Below, piece by piece: positions 41,643 through 53,688 of a stretch of 64,000 nucleotides of DNA. The translations under genes and the position numbers were made by a program. The stretch is from Lysobacteraceae bacterium (GTDB taxonomy: Bacteria; Pseudomonadota; Gammaproteobacteria; Nitrococcales; AK92), in NCBI GenBank assembly GCA_012523465.1, contig JAAYIK010000003.1:28530-92529 (forward strand), given 5' to 3'. Under the pieces are notes generated by a model. That model was not told the DNA's origin. It saw only the letters and a list, made by a program, of their open reading frames with translations, and did no database searches. Positions within the stretch are counted from its first letter, which is position 1. The number at the start of each line of letters is the position of its first letter.

Positions 41643-42533
41643 CTGAAAGCCCGTCTCGCCTACCTGCTCATCCGCCTGCTCGGTCTGCTGCCGTTGCCGC
41701 TCAACCACCTGCTGGGCGGCACCATCGGCCTGCTGGCGAGCTTCGTGCCCAGCAAGATGCGGCGTGATACCCGCGTCAATCTCGCGCTCTGCTTCCCGGA
41801 ACTCAGCGAGCGGGAGCGGCGCCGCATGCTGCGCCGCATCTTTATCGAGACCGGCAAAACCGCCACCGAGGCGGCCTACGCCTGGACCCGCAGCCCGGAA
41901 CAGCTGGACCGGGTGGTGGTCGAGATACGGGGCGCCGACCTGCTTTACGACGAGCTGGCCAAAGGGCGCGGTCTGATCCTGGCAGCGCCACATCTGGGCG
42001 CCTGGGAGCTGCTGGGCCTGTACTGGGCCGCGCGCCTGCCCATGCACAACATGTACCGTCCCCCGCGGAAACGGGAATTCGAGCCCTTGCTGACCCGTGT
42101 GCGGGAGCGTAGCGGAGCCGAGCTGGTGCCCGCCACCGCCGCTGGTGTCCGTCGCCTCTACCGGGCGCTGGCCCAGGGTCACGTGGTCGGCATCCTGCCC
42201 GACCAGGAACCATCGGCAGGACAAGGCGTGTTCGCCCCTTTCTTTGGCCGGCCGGCGTTGACCATGACGCTGCTCTCCAAGCTGGCGCACCGCGCCGACA
42301 CCCCGGTGGTCTTCGGCTTCGCCGAGCGGCTGCCCTGGGGCCGCGGCTACCGCATCCACATGCTGCCGGCGCCGGCAGGCATCGCCGATCCGGATCCCAT
42401 CAAGGCGGCCACGGCGCTCAACGCTGGGGTCGAACGGTGCGCCCGCATGGCGTTGCTCCAGTACCAGTGGACCTATCGCCGCTTCCGCCGCCACCCCGTG
42501 GAGGGCAACCCCTATTCCGGGCAGCCGCTGTAG
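41643..42533 (+). CDS. Lysophospholipid/lipid A acyltransferase, LpxL/HtrB family
   Basis: A 296-aa acyltransferase anchored by an N-terminal hydrophobic segment (YLLIRLLGLLPLPLNHLLGG). The catalytic H-x4-E motif is in LAAPHLGAWELLGLYW (about residue 118), followed by YRPPRKREFEPLLTRVRERS and LPDQEPSAGQGVFAPFFGR. Family enzymes add a secondary acyl chain to lipid A using acyl-ACP. The start seems to be a CTG at 41643: AGGAG lies exactly 7 nt upstream, the family N-terminus (KARLAYLLIRLL) begins there, and no ATG, GTG or TTG is suitably placed in frame. It lies about 90 bp after the sRNA terminator and converges with trkH. Confidence 0.88.
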   Translation: MKARLAYLLIRLLGLLPLPLNHLLGGTIGLLASFVPSKMRRDTRVNLALCFPELSERERRRMLRRIFIETGKTATEAAYAWTRSPEQLDRVVVEIRGADLLYDELAKGRGLILAAPHLGAWELLGLYWAARLPMHNMYRPPRKREFEPLLTRVRERSGAELVPATAAGVRRLYRALAQGHVVGILPDQEPSAGQGVFAPFFGRPALTMTLLSKLAHRADTPVVFGFAERLPWGRGYRIHMLPAPAGIADPDPIKAATALNAGVERCARMALLQYQWTYRRFRRHPVEGNPYSGQPL

Positions 42534-42555
42534 CCGGCCGGCCTCGGGCCGCGCG

Positions 42556-44007
42556 TCAGCGGCGCCAGAAGGCCGGCGTGAGCACCACCAGCAGGGTGAA
42601 GATTTCCAGCCGACCCAGCACCATGGCGAAGCTCAGCAACCACTTGCCCGCCGGCGGCACACCGAGATAGGTCACAGCCACCTCGCCCAACCCCGGACCC
42701 AGATTGCTCATGGCGCTGGCCAGCGCCGAGAAGGCTGTGACCGGCTCCAGCCCTAGCCCCAGCAGGATCAGCAGCATGACCGCGAACAGCCCGACATAGG
42801 CGGCCAAGTAGCCCCAGACGGCGTCAATCACCCGTTCGTCCACCTCGCGCCTGCCGAACTTCACCAGGATTTGCGCCTGCGGATGGATTAGCCGCATGAT
42901 TTCCCGCCGTCCCTGCTTGTACAGCAACAGCACCCGCACCATCTTGATCCCGCCCGAGGTGGAGCCGGCGCAGGCGCCGGCCATGCCGAAAAACAGCAGC
43001 AGCATCGGCAAGAACAGCGGCCAGTCGTGATAGGCCGCCGTGGTAAAGCCAGTGGTGGTGCCGAACGACACCAGTTGGAAAATCCCCTTGCGGATGGCTT
43101 CGCCGTGCTGCGGGTAAACCCCGCACAGCAGCAGCGTCGCCACCACTACCGCCAGGCCGGCGAGCAGCACCTTGGCATAGAAGCGGAACTCGCTGTCGTC
43201 ACGGTAAGGCTGGGTGCTCAGGCGCCGCCAGGCGGCGAAATGCAGGGCGAAATTGACGCCGCCAGCGAACATGAACACGCAGGCGATGGCTTCGATCAAC
43301 GCGCTGTCGAAGTAGCCGATGCTGGCGTCGTGGGTGGAAAAACCGGCGGTGGAGACCGTCGCGAAACTATGGGTGAGGGCATCGAAGGGCGTCATGCCGG
43401 CCAGCCAGTAGGCCAGCGCGCAAATGCCGGTCAGCCCGAGATAGAGATACCAAAAGGCCTTGGCGGTCTCGGTGATGCGCGGGGTGAGCTTGTCATCCTT
43501 GATCGGCCCCGGGGTCTCGGCGCGGTACAGCTGCATGCCGCCGATGCCCAGCATGGGCAGGATGGCCACAGCCAACACGATGATGCCGATGCCGCCTAGC
43601 CACTGCAGCTGCTGCCGGTAATAGCGGATGGACAGCGGCAGCTGGGCGATCCCGGTCAGCACGGTGGCGCCGGTCGTGGTCAGCCCCGAGACGCTCTCAA
43701 ACACCGCATCGGTCAGCGACATCTCCGGCAGCGGCGACAGGTACAGCGGCAGCGCGCCGCTCAGCCCCAGCACGATCCAGAACATGGCGACCACGAAGAA
43801 ACCGTCGCGGGTCTTGAGCTCGCGCCGCACCTTGCGCACCGGCAGCCACAGCAGGACTCCCAGCGTCAGCAGCAGGCCGAAGGCGATCAGGAACGGCGCC
43901 AGCGTGGGATCGTCCGCCGCTAGCGCGAACGCCGCCGGTGGCAGCATGGTGGTACTGAACACCATCAGCAGCAGGCCCGGGATTCGCAGGACCGAATGCA
44001 GGTGCAT
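42556..44007 (-). CDS. trkH: Trk potassium uptake protein TrkH
   Basis: A 483-aa potassium channel-like transporter with about ten membrane helices and four pore loops. The filter regions show as SGLTTTGATVLTG, FATVSTAGFSTHDASIG, SFGTTTGFTTAAYHDW and ASAMSNLGPGLGEV. The intracellular gate after the third pore has GACAGSTSGGIKMVRVLLLY. TrkH imports K+ with the RCK ring TrkA, encoded 21 bp upstream on the same strand, so they form an operon. The protein ends in the normal VLTPAFWRR. Confidence 0.96.
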   Translation of the reverse strand: MHLHSVLRIPGLLLMVFSTTMLPPAAFALAADDPTLAPFLIAFGLLLTLGVLLWLPVRKVRRELKTRDGFFVVAMFWIVLGLSGALPLYLSPLPEMSLTDAVFESVSGLTTTGATVLTGIAQLPLSIRYYRQQLQWLGGIGIIVLAVAILPMLGIGGMQLYRAETPGPIKDDKLTPRITETAKAFWYLYLGLTGICALAYWLAGMTPFDALTHSFATVSTAGFSTHDASIGYFDSALIEAIACVFMFAGGVNFALHFAAWRRLSTQPYRDDSEFRFYAKVLLAGLAVVVATLLLCGVYPQHGEAIRKGIFQLVSFGTTTGFTTAAYHDWPLFLPMLLLFFGMAGACAGSTSGGIKMVRVLLLYKQGRREIMRLIHPQAQILVKFGRREVDERVIDAVWGYLAAYVGLFAVMLLILLGLGLEPVTAFSALASAMSNLGPGLGEVAVTYLGVPPAGKWLLSFAMVLGRLEIFTLLVVLTPAFWRR

Positions 44008-44028
44008 ACCGCGCGCTCGCTGTGCTCG

Positions 44029-45408
44029 TTATTGGAAGAAGGTCACGCCGACCTGGAACAGGCGCTCGATCTCGCGGACCTTGCGCTTGTCGACCAGGAA
44101 CAGGACCAGGTGGTCTTCGGGCTCGATCACGATGTCGTGGTGCCCCATCAGCACCTCGTCGCCGCGCACGATGGCGCCGATGGTGGCGCCTTCCGGCAGG
44201 GGTATCTCGTCGATGCGCCGGCCCACCACCCGCGAGCTGTGGCGGTCGCCATGTGCGACCGCTTCGATGGCCTCCGCCGCGCCCCGCCGCAGCGAGTAGA
44301 CGTTGACGACGTCGCCACGGCGGATATGGGCCAGCACGCTGCCGATGGTCGCCTGCTGCGGCGAAACCGCGACGTCGATGTCCGCGCTGCCCTGCATCAG
44401 ATCGACATAGGCCGGACGGTTGATGAGGGTGATGACCATGCGCGCCCCCCTGCGCTTGGCCAGCATGGAGGAGAGAATGTTGACCTGGTCGTCGTTGGTA
44501 AGGCTGCAAAACACATCGGTCTTCTCGATGTTCTCCTGCAGCAGCAAGTCCTCGTCGGCGGCGTCGCCCAGCAGCACGATAGCACGCCGCAGCTCCTCCG
44601 ACACGCGCCGCGCCCGCTCCGGATCGCGCTCGATGAGCTTGACCTGGTAGCGCTGCTCCAGCTCTAGCGCCAGCCGTTTGCCGATGTTGCCGCCGCCGGC
44701 AATCATAATGCGCTTGACCGGCTTCTCCAGCCGCCGCAGCTCGCTCATCACGGCCCGTATGTCCCGCGGCGCAGCGATGAAAAACACCTCGTCGTCGGCC
44801 TCGATGATGGTCTGCCCGGTGGGCGGAATGGACCGGCCACGGCGGAAGATGGCCGCCACCCGCACCGGTATCCCCGGCATGTGCTCGCGCAGCGCGGCCA
44901 GCTCATTGCCGACCAGCGGCCCGCCGTGGTAGGCCTTGACCCCGACCAGCCGCACCTTGCCGCCGGCAAAGTCCAGCACCTGCAGAGCACCCGGATGTTC
45001 GATCAGACGCATCACGTACTCGGTCACCAGCTTCTCCGGGCTGATCAGTACGTCGATGGGCAGCCCGCCTTCCCCGAACAGCTCCGGCTGGCCGAGGTAC
45101 TCCTGCGCCCGCACCCGGGCGATTTTCATGGGCGTGCGGAACAAAGTGGCCGCCACCTGGCAAGCGATCATGTTGGTCTCGTCGCTGTTGGTGACGGCGA
45201 TGATCATGTCGGCGTCCTCGGCGCCGGCGCGACGCAGCACGCTCGGATAGGTGGCATTGCCGACCACGGTGCGGATGTCGAGCTTTTCCTGCAGCTCCTG
45301 CAGGATGACCGGATTGGTATCCACCACCGTGATGTCGCTGGCTTCCGACACCAAGTTGTAGGCCACCGAACCGCCAACCTGGCCCGCTCCCAAGATGAGG
45401 ATCTTCAT
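44029..45408 (-). CDS. trkA: Trk system regulatory subunit TrkA
   Basis: A 459-aa peripheral protein with two RCK units, each a nucleotide-binding Rossmann domain (RCK_N) and a TrkA_C domain. The glycine motifs are [20 protein letters not shown] at residue 1 and [19 protein letters not shown] at about 234. NADH, ATP and ADP binding here gates TrkH, which follows by 21 bp. It lies 60 bp after the NtrX-like gene on the same strand, an order (ntrYX-trkAH) also known from alphaproteobacteria and many gammaproteobacteria. Confidence 0.97.
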   Translation of the reverse strand: MKILILGAGQVGGSVAYNLVSEASDITVVDTNPVILQELQEKLDIRTVVGNATYPSVLRRAGAEDADMIIAVTNSDETNMIACQVAATLFRTPMKIARVRAQEYLGQPELFGEGGLPIDVLISPEKLVTEYVMRLIEHPGALQVLDFAGGKVRLVGVKAYHGGPLVGNELAALREHMPGIPVRVAAIFRRGRSIPPTGQTIIEADDEVFFIAAPRDIRAVMSELRRLEKPVKRIMIAGGGNIGKRLALELEQRYQVKLIERDPERARRVSEELRRAIVLLGDAADEDLLLQENIEKTDVFCSLTNDDQVNILSSMLAKRRGARMVITLINRPAYVDLMQGSADIDVAVSPQQATIGSVLAHIRRGDVVNVYSLRRGAAEAIEAVAHGDRHSSRVVGRRIDEIPLPEGATIGAIVRGDEVLMGHHDIVIEPEDHLVLFLVDKRKVREIERLFQVGVTFFQ

Positions 45409-45468
45409 GAACGCCTGCCCTGCCCGCTCCGACGCTTGGATGGCGGCTTGCCGAAGGACGACCGCCGG

Positions 45469-46839
45469 TTAGCCGGCCTCCTTGGGGGCAATGCCCAGCG
45501 ACTTTAGCTTGCGGTACAAGTGGGTACGCTCCATACCGGTCAGCTTGGCCAGCTGCCCCACGCTGCCGCCGGCCTTGCGCAGCTGATAGAGCAGGTAGAC
45601 CCGCTCGAACTGCTCCCGCGCCTCCCGCATCGGCAAATCCAGTGACAGCGACAAGTTGCCCAGCTCGGCCGTCTCCACCGCAGTGCCGGTCAGCTGGGGA
45701 CTGCCCAAGGCCTCCTCGACCTCCTCCACCCCGATCTCCTCGTCGCCGCCGATGATGAGCAACCGCTGCACCAGGTTGTGTAGCTCGCGCACGTTGCCGG
45801 GCCAGTTGTGGTTGCGCAGCCGGTTCTGCGCCGCCAGCGAGAAGCGGCGATAGGGCAGTCCGTCGCGGTCGACCAGGCGATTGACGAAATGCGTGAGAAG
45901 CTCGGGCACGTCCTCGACATGCTCGCGTAGGGGAGGCACGCGTATGGGCACGACGTTGAGCTGGTAATACAGCTCCTCGTGGAAGCGCCCAGCCGCCACT
46001 TCCTGGGCCAAATCATGCCGGGTCAGCGCCAGGATGCGCGCCTTCACCGGCAACGGCGAGCTGCCGGGCCGCGGCAGCTCGCCGCGCTGCAGCGCGCTCT
46101 GCAGCCGCGCCTGGGTGCGCAGATCGAGGTCCATGATGTCGTCGATGAGCAGCATACCGCTGCCGGCCCGCTCCAGAGCGCCGGCAACCTTGCCATCGTC
46201 ACTGCCGAACAGCTCCAGGGCGATCTGCTCCTCGCTCAGGGCGCCGGTGATCACTTCCACCAGCGGCTGCTGGGCGCGCACGCTACTGGCGTGCAGGTAG
46301 CGGGCAAAGCAGCGCTTGCCGGAACCCGGCTCGCCACTGATCAGCACCGGGCTGTCGTGAGCGACGATGCGCCGCACCTGCTCCCGCAACTCCCGCATCA
46401 CCGCGCTGCGGCCAACCGGCTCCAGAGGCTCGGCCAGACGCACCGCCGGGCCGCTCCGCTCCGGCTGCTCCCGGCGGCTGTCGAGCGCACGCTCCACGGT
46501 CAGCAGCAGCTTGGCCAGCGACAGCGGCTTCTCGATGAAATCGTAGGCGCCCAGACGGGTCGCCTCGACCGCCGTCTCCACCGTGCCGTGCCCGGACATC
46601 ATCACCACCGGGCAGTCCAGGCCGCTTTGGGTCCACTCCTTGAGCAGGGTGACGCCGTCCACGTCCGGCATCCAGATATCCAGCAGGATCAGGTCCGGCC
46701 GCCGTGCTTCACGCTGCCGGCGGGCGCTGCGGCCGTCCTCGGCGACGGCCACGTCGTAGCCTTCATCCTCCAGGATCTCGCAGACCAGATTGCGGATCTC
46801 CTTCTCGTCATCCACCACCAGAATGTGCGGTGCCGCCAT
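45469..46839 (-). CDS. NtrX-like response regulator with degenerate AAA+ domain
   Basis: A 456-aa regulator: receiver domain (1-120, phosphoacceptor Asp54 in LILLDIWMPDVDG), sigma-54-type AAA+ domain (about 140-370) and Fis-type helix-turn-helix (about 415-450, VGQLAKLTGMERTHLYRKLK). The ATG at 46839 has GGAGG 7 nt upstream. The ATPase looks inactive as an enhancer-binding protein. The GAFTGA loop that touches sigma-54 is absent (ELFGSDDGKVAGALERA), Walker B reads LLIDDI instead of LDEI, and the arginine-finger segment FRxDLYYRLN reads FHEELYYQLN, so both Arg are gone. Walker A (GEPGSGKR) is kept. Loss of GAFTGA is known in NtrX proteins; loss of the fingers is unusual. The NtrY-like kinase gene lies upstream. 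Confidence 0.9.
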   Translation of the reverse strand: MAAPHILVVDDEKEIRNLVCEILEDEGYDVAVAEDGRSARRQREARRPDLILLDIWMPDVDGVTLLKEWTQSGLDCPVVMMSGHGTVETAVEATRLGAYDFIEKPLSLAKLLLTVERALDSRREQPERSGPAVRLAEPLEPVGRSAVMRELREQVRRIVAHDSPVLISGEPGSGKRCFARYLHASSVRAQQPLVEVITGALSEEQIALELFGSDDGKVAGALERAGSGMLLIDDIMDLDLRTQARLQSALQRGELPRPGSSPLPVKARILALTRHDLAQEVAAGRFHEELYYQLNVVPIRVPPLREHVEDVPELLTHFVNRLVDRDGLPYRRFSLAAQNRLRNHNWPGNVRELHNLVQRLLIIGGDEEIGVEEVEEALGSPQLTGTAVETAELGNLSLSLDLPMREAREQFERVYLLYQLRKAGGSVGQLAKLTGMERTHLYRKLKSLGIAPKEAG

Positions 46840-46870
46840 GGTCATGCCTCCATCTCGACGCCGGAGCGGC

Positions 46871-49059
<2,189 letters not shown>

Positions 49060-49063
<4 letters not shown>

Positions 49064-49659
49064 GCCTCGAACTCCCACAAATGCCAGTCGCTGAGTAGGC
49101 GCCATTGCGGCGAGAGGTAGGCTCCGGTCTTGAGCGGCGCCGGCAAGTCATCCACGTCCAACCCAGCCCGCAGCCAGATCTGGTACGCCTGCCCGGGGTT
49201 GCGCCGGCGGCGCTCGATGAGCGGCAAGCCGCGAATCGTGCCCAGCGCGTTCAGCACGCTGGTGCGAGTCGGAAAGGTACGGCTGTCGCCGGTAGTAAGA
49301 TCGGTAAGAACGTAGCGCTCGCTGAGGGCGTGATAGCGGACCCGGTAGCGCTGGGTCATCTTCACGACGACTTCGTCCAGCCAGAACCGCCGCGGCCGGG
49401 TCAGCTCGATCTGCAGCTCGAAGGTCAGCGGGACTCCGCTTTCCAGGGCCTCGGTGGCGGCCGGGCTCAGGTTGAAATCCACTTCGGCATCAAGAAAGTA
49501 CTGCCCGTCGCTGAGCACGACCTCGCCGCCCCGCACCACGAAGGCATGCGGATCCAGCGATTCCGCGCCTGCTCCCCCTGACCTGAGCAACAGCGCCAGC
49601 AGGCAAAAACCGAGCAGCAATGGCGCGAAACGACCCTCAAGCAAGGGGGCGAATTTCAC
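49060..49659 (-). CDS. DUF4390 protein, putative exported
   Basis: A 199-aa protein of the DUF4390 family. It starts at a GTG (49659) that overlaps the rsmB stop by 4 bp; an N-terminal hydrophobic segment (FAPLLLGFCLLALLL) acts as signal or anchor. Then comes a beta-rich body with QYFLDAEVDFNLSPAATEAL, the region VPLTFELQIELTRPRRFWLD and YRVRYHALSERYVLTDLTTG. It ends in the SDWHLWEFEA typical of the family, its stop overlapping the ntrY start by 4 bp. Between rsmB and ntrYX this gene is widely conserved, which hints at a sensory or envelope role with NtrY; no function is established. Confidence 0.88.
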
Positions 49660-50966
49660 GTCTTCAGCAGGCACCCGTAGTAGAAGCCGTCCATCCCCGC
49701 ATCCCCGGTCAGGATGTAACGGCCGTAGCGTTGTTGTACACCCCACTCCTGCGCCAGAGACAGGGGCTGCGCGTCCGGCTGAGCAGCGACGAAGTCCGCG
49801 AGCACGCGCTCGTTCTCCTCCGGCAGCACTGAGCACGTCGCGTAAACAAGCTTACCGCCAGGCACCAACAAGGGCCACAACGCAGCGAGCAGTTGTCGCT
49901 GGGTCGCCACCAGCGCCGGGAGGTCGCTGTCCCGTCGCAGCCATTTGATGTCCGGATTGCGCCGGATGACGCCACTTCCGGAGCAGGGCGCGTCGATCAG
50001 AATACGCTCGAAGCCGGTGCCGTCCCACCAAGACGCTGGCTTAGTGGCGTCGCCGGCCAGCACCGTCGCCTGCAGCCCGAGCCGGCGCAGGTTATCTTCG
50101 ATTCGCGCCAGCCGCTCGGGCGCGATGTCGAGGGCCACGACTTCGCCCGCTGCCGGGTAGCGCTCCAGCAGGTGGCAGGTCTTGCCGCCCGGCGCCGCGC
50201 AGGCGTCCAGCACCCGCCCGCCTTCCGGCACGTCCAAGAGGTCGACCGCCAGCTGGGCAGCGGCGTCCTGCACCGACACCAGCCCGGCGTCGAAGCCCGG
50301 CAGCCTGGTCACTGGCACCGGCGTCGCCAGCGTCAGTGCATCGGCTGCGTAGGGATGGGGCGTGGCACTCAGGCCGGCGTCCTGCAGCAGCTCAAGATAC
50401 TGCGCGCGGTCGAGCCGGCGGCGGTTGACCCGCAGCGTCATGGGCGGACGGCGGTTGTTGGCTTCCAGCAGCTGCTGCCAGCGGTCCGGCCAGGCTTCCT
50501 GGTAGCGCGCCAGCAACCATTGCGGGTGGGCATGGCGGATGGCGGGATCGGCATCGGCCGCGGCGAGCCGGGTTTCCCGCTCGCGCAGAAAGCGCCGCAG
50601 GACGGCGTTGACCAGCCCGACCGCCCAAGGCTTGCCAAGGCTGCGGGCGACCTCGGCGGTCGCCGCCACCGCGGCGTGCGGTGGCGTGCGCAGTTCGATG
50701 CACTGGTAGAGCCCCAGCAGCAGCAGCAGACCGATATCGGCGTCGCGCGCCTTCAGCGGTCGCGCCAGCAGGTTGTCGCGCACCGCCGCCAGTCGCGAGT
50801 ACCAGCGCAGCACACCATAGATCAGCTCGCGGGCCAGGGCTTGCTCGGCCCCTGCCGGCACGGCGCGCAGCCCGTCCTCCAGCACGTCGCCGAGGGAGCG
50901 ACCAGCCAGCACTCGCCCCAGCACCTTGACTGCTGCCGTGCGCGCATTCGTCACTGCCTTCGCCAT
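49656..50966 (-). CDS. rsmB: 16S rRNA (cytosine-967-C5)-methyltransferase RsmB
   Basis: A 436-aa enzyme with an N-terminal NusB-like domain (about 1-135) and a C-terminal SAM-dependent methyltransferase domain. The SAM motif is VLDACAAPGGKTCHLLERYP (about 255), and the two catalytic Cys are in LIDAPCSGSGVIRRNPDIKW and LVYATCSVLPEENERVL. It methylates C967 of 16S rRNA. The ATG at 50966 lies 4 bp after the fmt stop with a poor ribosome site, so it is probably translated by coupling. It overlaps the DUF4390 gene by 4 bp. Confidence 0.96.
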   Translation of the reverse strand: MAKAVTNARTAAVKVLGRVLAGRSLGDVLEDGLRAVPAGAEQALARELIYGVLRWYSRLAAVRDNLLARPLKARDADIGLLLLLGLYQCIELRTPPHAAVAATAEVARSLGKPWAVGLVNAVLRRFLRERETRLAAADADPAIRHAHPQWLLARYQEAWPDRWQQLLEANNRRPPMTLRVNRRRLDRAQYLELLQDAGLSATPHPYAADALTLATPVPVTRLPGFDAGLVSVQDAAAQLAVDLLDVPEGGRVLDACAAPGGKTCHLLERYPAAGEVVALDIAPERLARIEDNLRRLGLQATVLAGDATKPASWWDGTGFERILIDAPCSGSGVIRRNPDIKWLRRDSDLPALVATQRQLLAALWPLLVPGGKLVYATCSVLPEENERVLADFVAAQPDAQPLSLAQEWGVQQRYGRYILTGDAGMDGFYYGCLLKT

Positions 50967-50970
50967 GCGC

Positions 50971-51906
50971 TCAGTCCAGGCTGAAGCGCTCACCCGGACG
51001 CAGCGGGTGACCATTGAGGAACTCGGCCGCCGCCAGCGGCCGCCCGCCCGGCGCCTGCAGGCGCAGCAACCGCAAAAGCCCGTCGCCGGTGGCGACATCG
51101 ATGCCGTGGCGGCCGGCCGCCACGACCTCGCCCGGCTCGGCAGCAGCCGTGGCGGCCAAGGCTTCCGCCTCCCAGATGCGCAGCACCTTCTGACCCAGGC
51201 GCGCTTCCGCCACCGGCCAGGGATTGAAGGCGCGCACCTGGCGAGCCAGCTCGACTGCCGGCCGGCGCCAGTCCAGCGGCGCCTCGTCCTTGCGCAGCTT
51301 CTCGGCATAGGTCGCCTGCGCCGCATCCTGCGGCTCGGGCTGCAGGCGGCCGGCGATAAGCTCCGGCAACACCTCAACCAGCAGCTCGGCGCCGAGCTCG
51401 GCCAGCCGGTCATGCAGGCTGCCAGCGGTATCCTGCGGCTCGATAATGCATTCGCGGCGCGCCAGCATAGGGCCGGTGTCCAGACCGGCATCCATCTGCA
51501 TGATGGTGACGCCGGTCTTGGCGTCGCCAGCCAGCAGCGCCCGCTGGATGGGGGCCGCGCCGCGCCAGCGCGGCAGCAGGGAAGCGTGCACATTGACGCA
51601 GCCCAGGCGCGGCAACCGCAGCACGGCCTCCGGCAGGATCAGCCCGTAGGCCACCACCACCATGAGATCGGGCGCCAGGGCCGCCAGTTCGGCCTGGGCT
51701 TCGGAGTCACGCAGGCTGGCCGGCTGTTTGACTGGGATGCCGTGGAGTTCCGCCTGCTGTTTGACTGGGCTGGGCCGAGGCTGCCGGCCGCGCCCGGCCG
51801 GACGGTCCGGTTGGGTATAGACCGCGACTGGCTTGAAGCCGGCTTCGATGAGGCGCAGCAGAGTGGGCACGGCGAAATCGGGCGTGCCGGCGAAGACGAT
51901 GTTCAC
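50971..51906 (-). CDS. fmt: Methionyl-tRNA formyltransferase Fmt
   Basis: A 311-aa enzyme that formylates initiator Met-tRNA. The N-terminal Rossmann domain starts [20 protein letters not shown]; the catalytic block is [20 protein letters not shown] with the Asn-His pair and later [17 protein letters not shown]. The C-terminal OB-like domain (about 205-305) binds tRNA. It lies 77 bp after def on the same strand, the usual def-fmt-rsmB order. Confidence 0.97.
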   Translation of the reverse strand: MNIVFAGTPDFAVPTLLRLIEAGFKPVAVYTQPDRPAGRGRQPRPSPVKQQAELHGIPVKQPASLRDSEAQAELAALAPDLMVVVAYGLILPEAVLRLPRLGCVNVHASLLPRWRGAAPIQRALLAGDAKTGVTIMQMDAGLDTGPMLARRECIIEPQDTAGSLHDRLAELGAELLVEVLPELIAGRLQPEPQDAAQATYAEKLRKDEAPLDWRRPAVELARQVRAFNPWPVAEARLGQKVLRIWEAEALAATAAAEPGEVVAAGRHGIDVATGDGLLRLLRLQAPGGRPLAAAEFLNGHPLRPGERFSLD

Positions 51907-51983
51907 GACTTGGCCCTGTCCAACAAGGAAAAAGGCCCGAGTAACCCCAGGCCTGAGTGAACCGTTCTTGCAGCGCAGCGGCT

Positions 51984-52505
51984 CTACAGCGCAGCGGCTT
52001 GCGGCGCCCGCAGGCGAGCCTGCTTTTCCAGCTTCTTGCGCACGCGGTTGCGCTTGAGTTCGGAGAGATAGTCGACGAAGAGCTTGCCGTCGAGATGGTC
52101 GATTTCATGCTGGATGCAAACCGCCAGCAAGCCGTCGGTCTCCAGCTCGAAAGGCTTACCGTCGCGGTCGAGGGCGCGCACCCGCACCCATTCGGCGCGC
52201 CGCACCGTGTCGTAATAGTCAGGCACCGACAGGCAGCCTTCCTGCATTTCCTCCGTGCCACGCTTGTCGAGGATTTCCGGGTTGACCAGCACCAACGGCT
52301 GGTTCTTCTCCTCGGAGACGTCGATGACGATGACCCGTTTGTGGACGTTGACCTGGGTCGCCGCCAGACCGATCCCGGGGGCCGCATACATGGTCTCGAA
52401 CATGTCGTCGATCAGCTGACGCAGCTCGTCGTCGACCTTTTCAACGGGCTTGGCCTTGATACGCAGCCGCGGGTCCGGAAAGTGAAGTATGTCTAAGATC
52501 GCCAT
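51984..52505 (-). CDS. def: Peptide deformylase Def
   Basis: A 173-aa metalloenzyme that removes the N-formyl group from new proteins. All three motifs are present: GIGLAATQV (about residue 45), EGCLSVPDY with the Cys ligand, and [12 protein letters not shown] with the HExxH-type His ligands and catalytic Glu. The start is at 52505. A possible -10, TATAGT, lies on the minus strand at 52571-52566. The gene is divergent from the LysM protein gene and begins the def-fmt-rsmB-DUF4390-ntrY-ntrX run. Confidence 0.97.
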   Translation of the reverse strand: MAILDILHFPDPRLRIKAKPVEKVDDELRQLIDDMFETMYAAPGIGLAATQVNVHKRVIVIDVSEEKNQPLVLVNPEILDKRGTEEMQEGCLSVPDYYDTVRRAEWVRVRALDRDGKPFELETDGLLAVCIQHEIDHLDGKLFVDYLSELKRNRVRKKLEKQARLRAPQAAAL

Positions 52506-52619
52506 ATCTGCTCGTTGCGAGTTTCGCTAACTAGCTGTTAGCCTTGGCCGTGAAACATGCGCCCAACTATAACGAATGCGGGGACTCATCCGCTACCGGC
52601 GTATAATAAGGTGACGTTC

Positions 52620-53669
52620 ATGCCATTCAAAAAAAGGATAAGCCAGCTTATCGCCATCTTGCTGCTGAGCCTGCCCGCCTTCGCAGCAACCGACAACACG
52701 CCTCTCAAAAATGGACACCCGGAGCGCTACATAGTTCAAAAGGGGGACACGCTCTGGGACATCGCCGAGCAGTTCCTGCGCGACCCCTGGCTGTGGCCTG
52801 AAATCTGGTACCACAATCCCGAGATCCACAACCCGCACCTGATCTACCCGGGCGACGTCATCAGCCTGGTCTACATCGATGGTCGGCCCCGCCTCACCGT
52901 GCAGACCGGTGACCGCGCCGGCGAGACTGTCAAGTTGTCGCCGCGGGTCCGGGAGGAGTCCATTAGCAGCGCGATTCCGACCATTCCGCTGGAAGCAATC
53001 CGGCCGTTCCTGACCGAATCGCGCATCGTCGAGGAAGGCGCGCTGGACGACGCGCCCTACGTGCTGGCCAGCCACGACGCGCGTGTCATGAGCGCCGCCA
53101 ACGACAGGATCTACGTGCGCGGCCTGAGCGCCGAGCCGCTCCCCAGCTACGCCATCGTACGCAAGGGCGACGCCTTCATTGACCCCGACACCAAGCAGGT
53201 GATCGGCCGCGAAGCTCGCCACATCGGCACCGCCCGCACCGTCAGCAGCGGCGACCCGGCCACCCTGATGGTGGTCAGCGCCAACCGCGAGATCCTCAAA
53301 GGCGACCGCGTCCTGCCGCCGGCCGACGACATCTTCCAGGCCAACTTCGTCCCCAAGGCGCCAAGCAAGCCGGTCGAGGGGCGGATCATCGCCGTGCTTG
53401 ACGGCGTCAGCCAGATCGGCCAGTTCAGCATCGTGGCGCTCAACCGCGGCCAGGAGCAGGGCCTGGAAGTCGGCGACGTGCTCGCGGTCTACAAGGTCGG
53501 CGAGGTGGTGCGCGACACCATCGGCGGACGTCGCGGCGAGACCGTCAAGCTGCCGGACGAGCGGGCCGGCGAGCTGATCGTGTTTCGCACCTTCGAGAAG
53601 ATGAGCCTGGGGCTGATCATGAAGGCCGCCCAGCCCATGCACGTGTTGGACATCGTCCGCAACCCGTAA
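52620..53669 (+). CDS. LysM domain-containing exported protein
   Basis: A 349-aa protein with a cleavable signal peptide (about 1-22, AFA at the site) and one LysM domain at about 38-83 (YIVQKGDTLWDIAEQFLRDP, then NPHLIYPGDVI). LysM binds the glycan of peptidoglycan. The rest is a beta-rich body of unknown role, ending GLIMKAAQPMHVLDIVRNP. The ATG at 52620 follows AAGGTG. The gene is placed before dprA, smg and topA in many gammaproteobacteria, and an envelope housekeeping role is likely. TATAAT at 52602-52607 is too close to the start to be its promoter. Confidence 0.9.
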   Translation: MPFKKRISQLIAILLLSLPAFAATDNTPLKNGHPERYIVQKGDTLWDIAEQFLRDPWLWPEIWYHNPEIHNPHLIYPGDVISLVYIDGRPRLTVQTGDRAGETVKLSPRVREESISSAIPTIPLEAIRPFLTESRIVEEGALDDAPYVLASHDARVMSAANDRIYVRGLSAEPLPSYAIVRKGDAFIDPDTKQVIGREARHIGTARTVSSGDPATLMVVSANREILKGDRVLPPADDIFQANFVPKAPSKPVEGRIIAVLDGVSQIGQFSIVALNRGQEQGLEVGDVLAVYKVGEVVRDTIGGRRGETVKLPDERAGELIVFRTFEKMSLGLIMKAAQPMHVLDIVRNP

Positions 53670-53688
53670 GCCGCCTCTCCGTTCTGCC

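Noticed and set aside
52602..52607. Perfect TATAAT as the promoter of the LysM gene
   Set aside because: It ends 12 bp before the ATG, so transcription would start inside the ribosome site. No good -35 is present.
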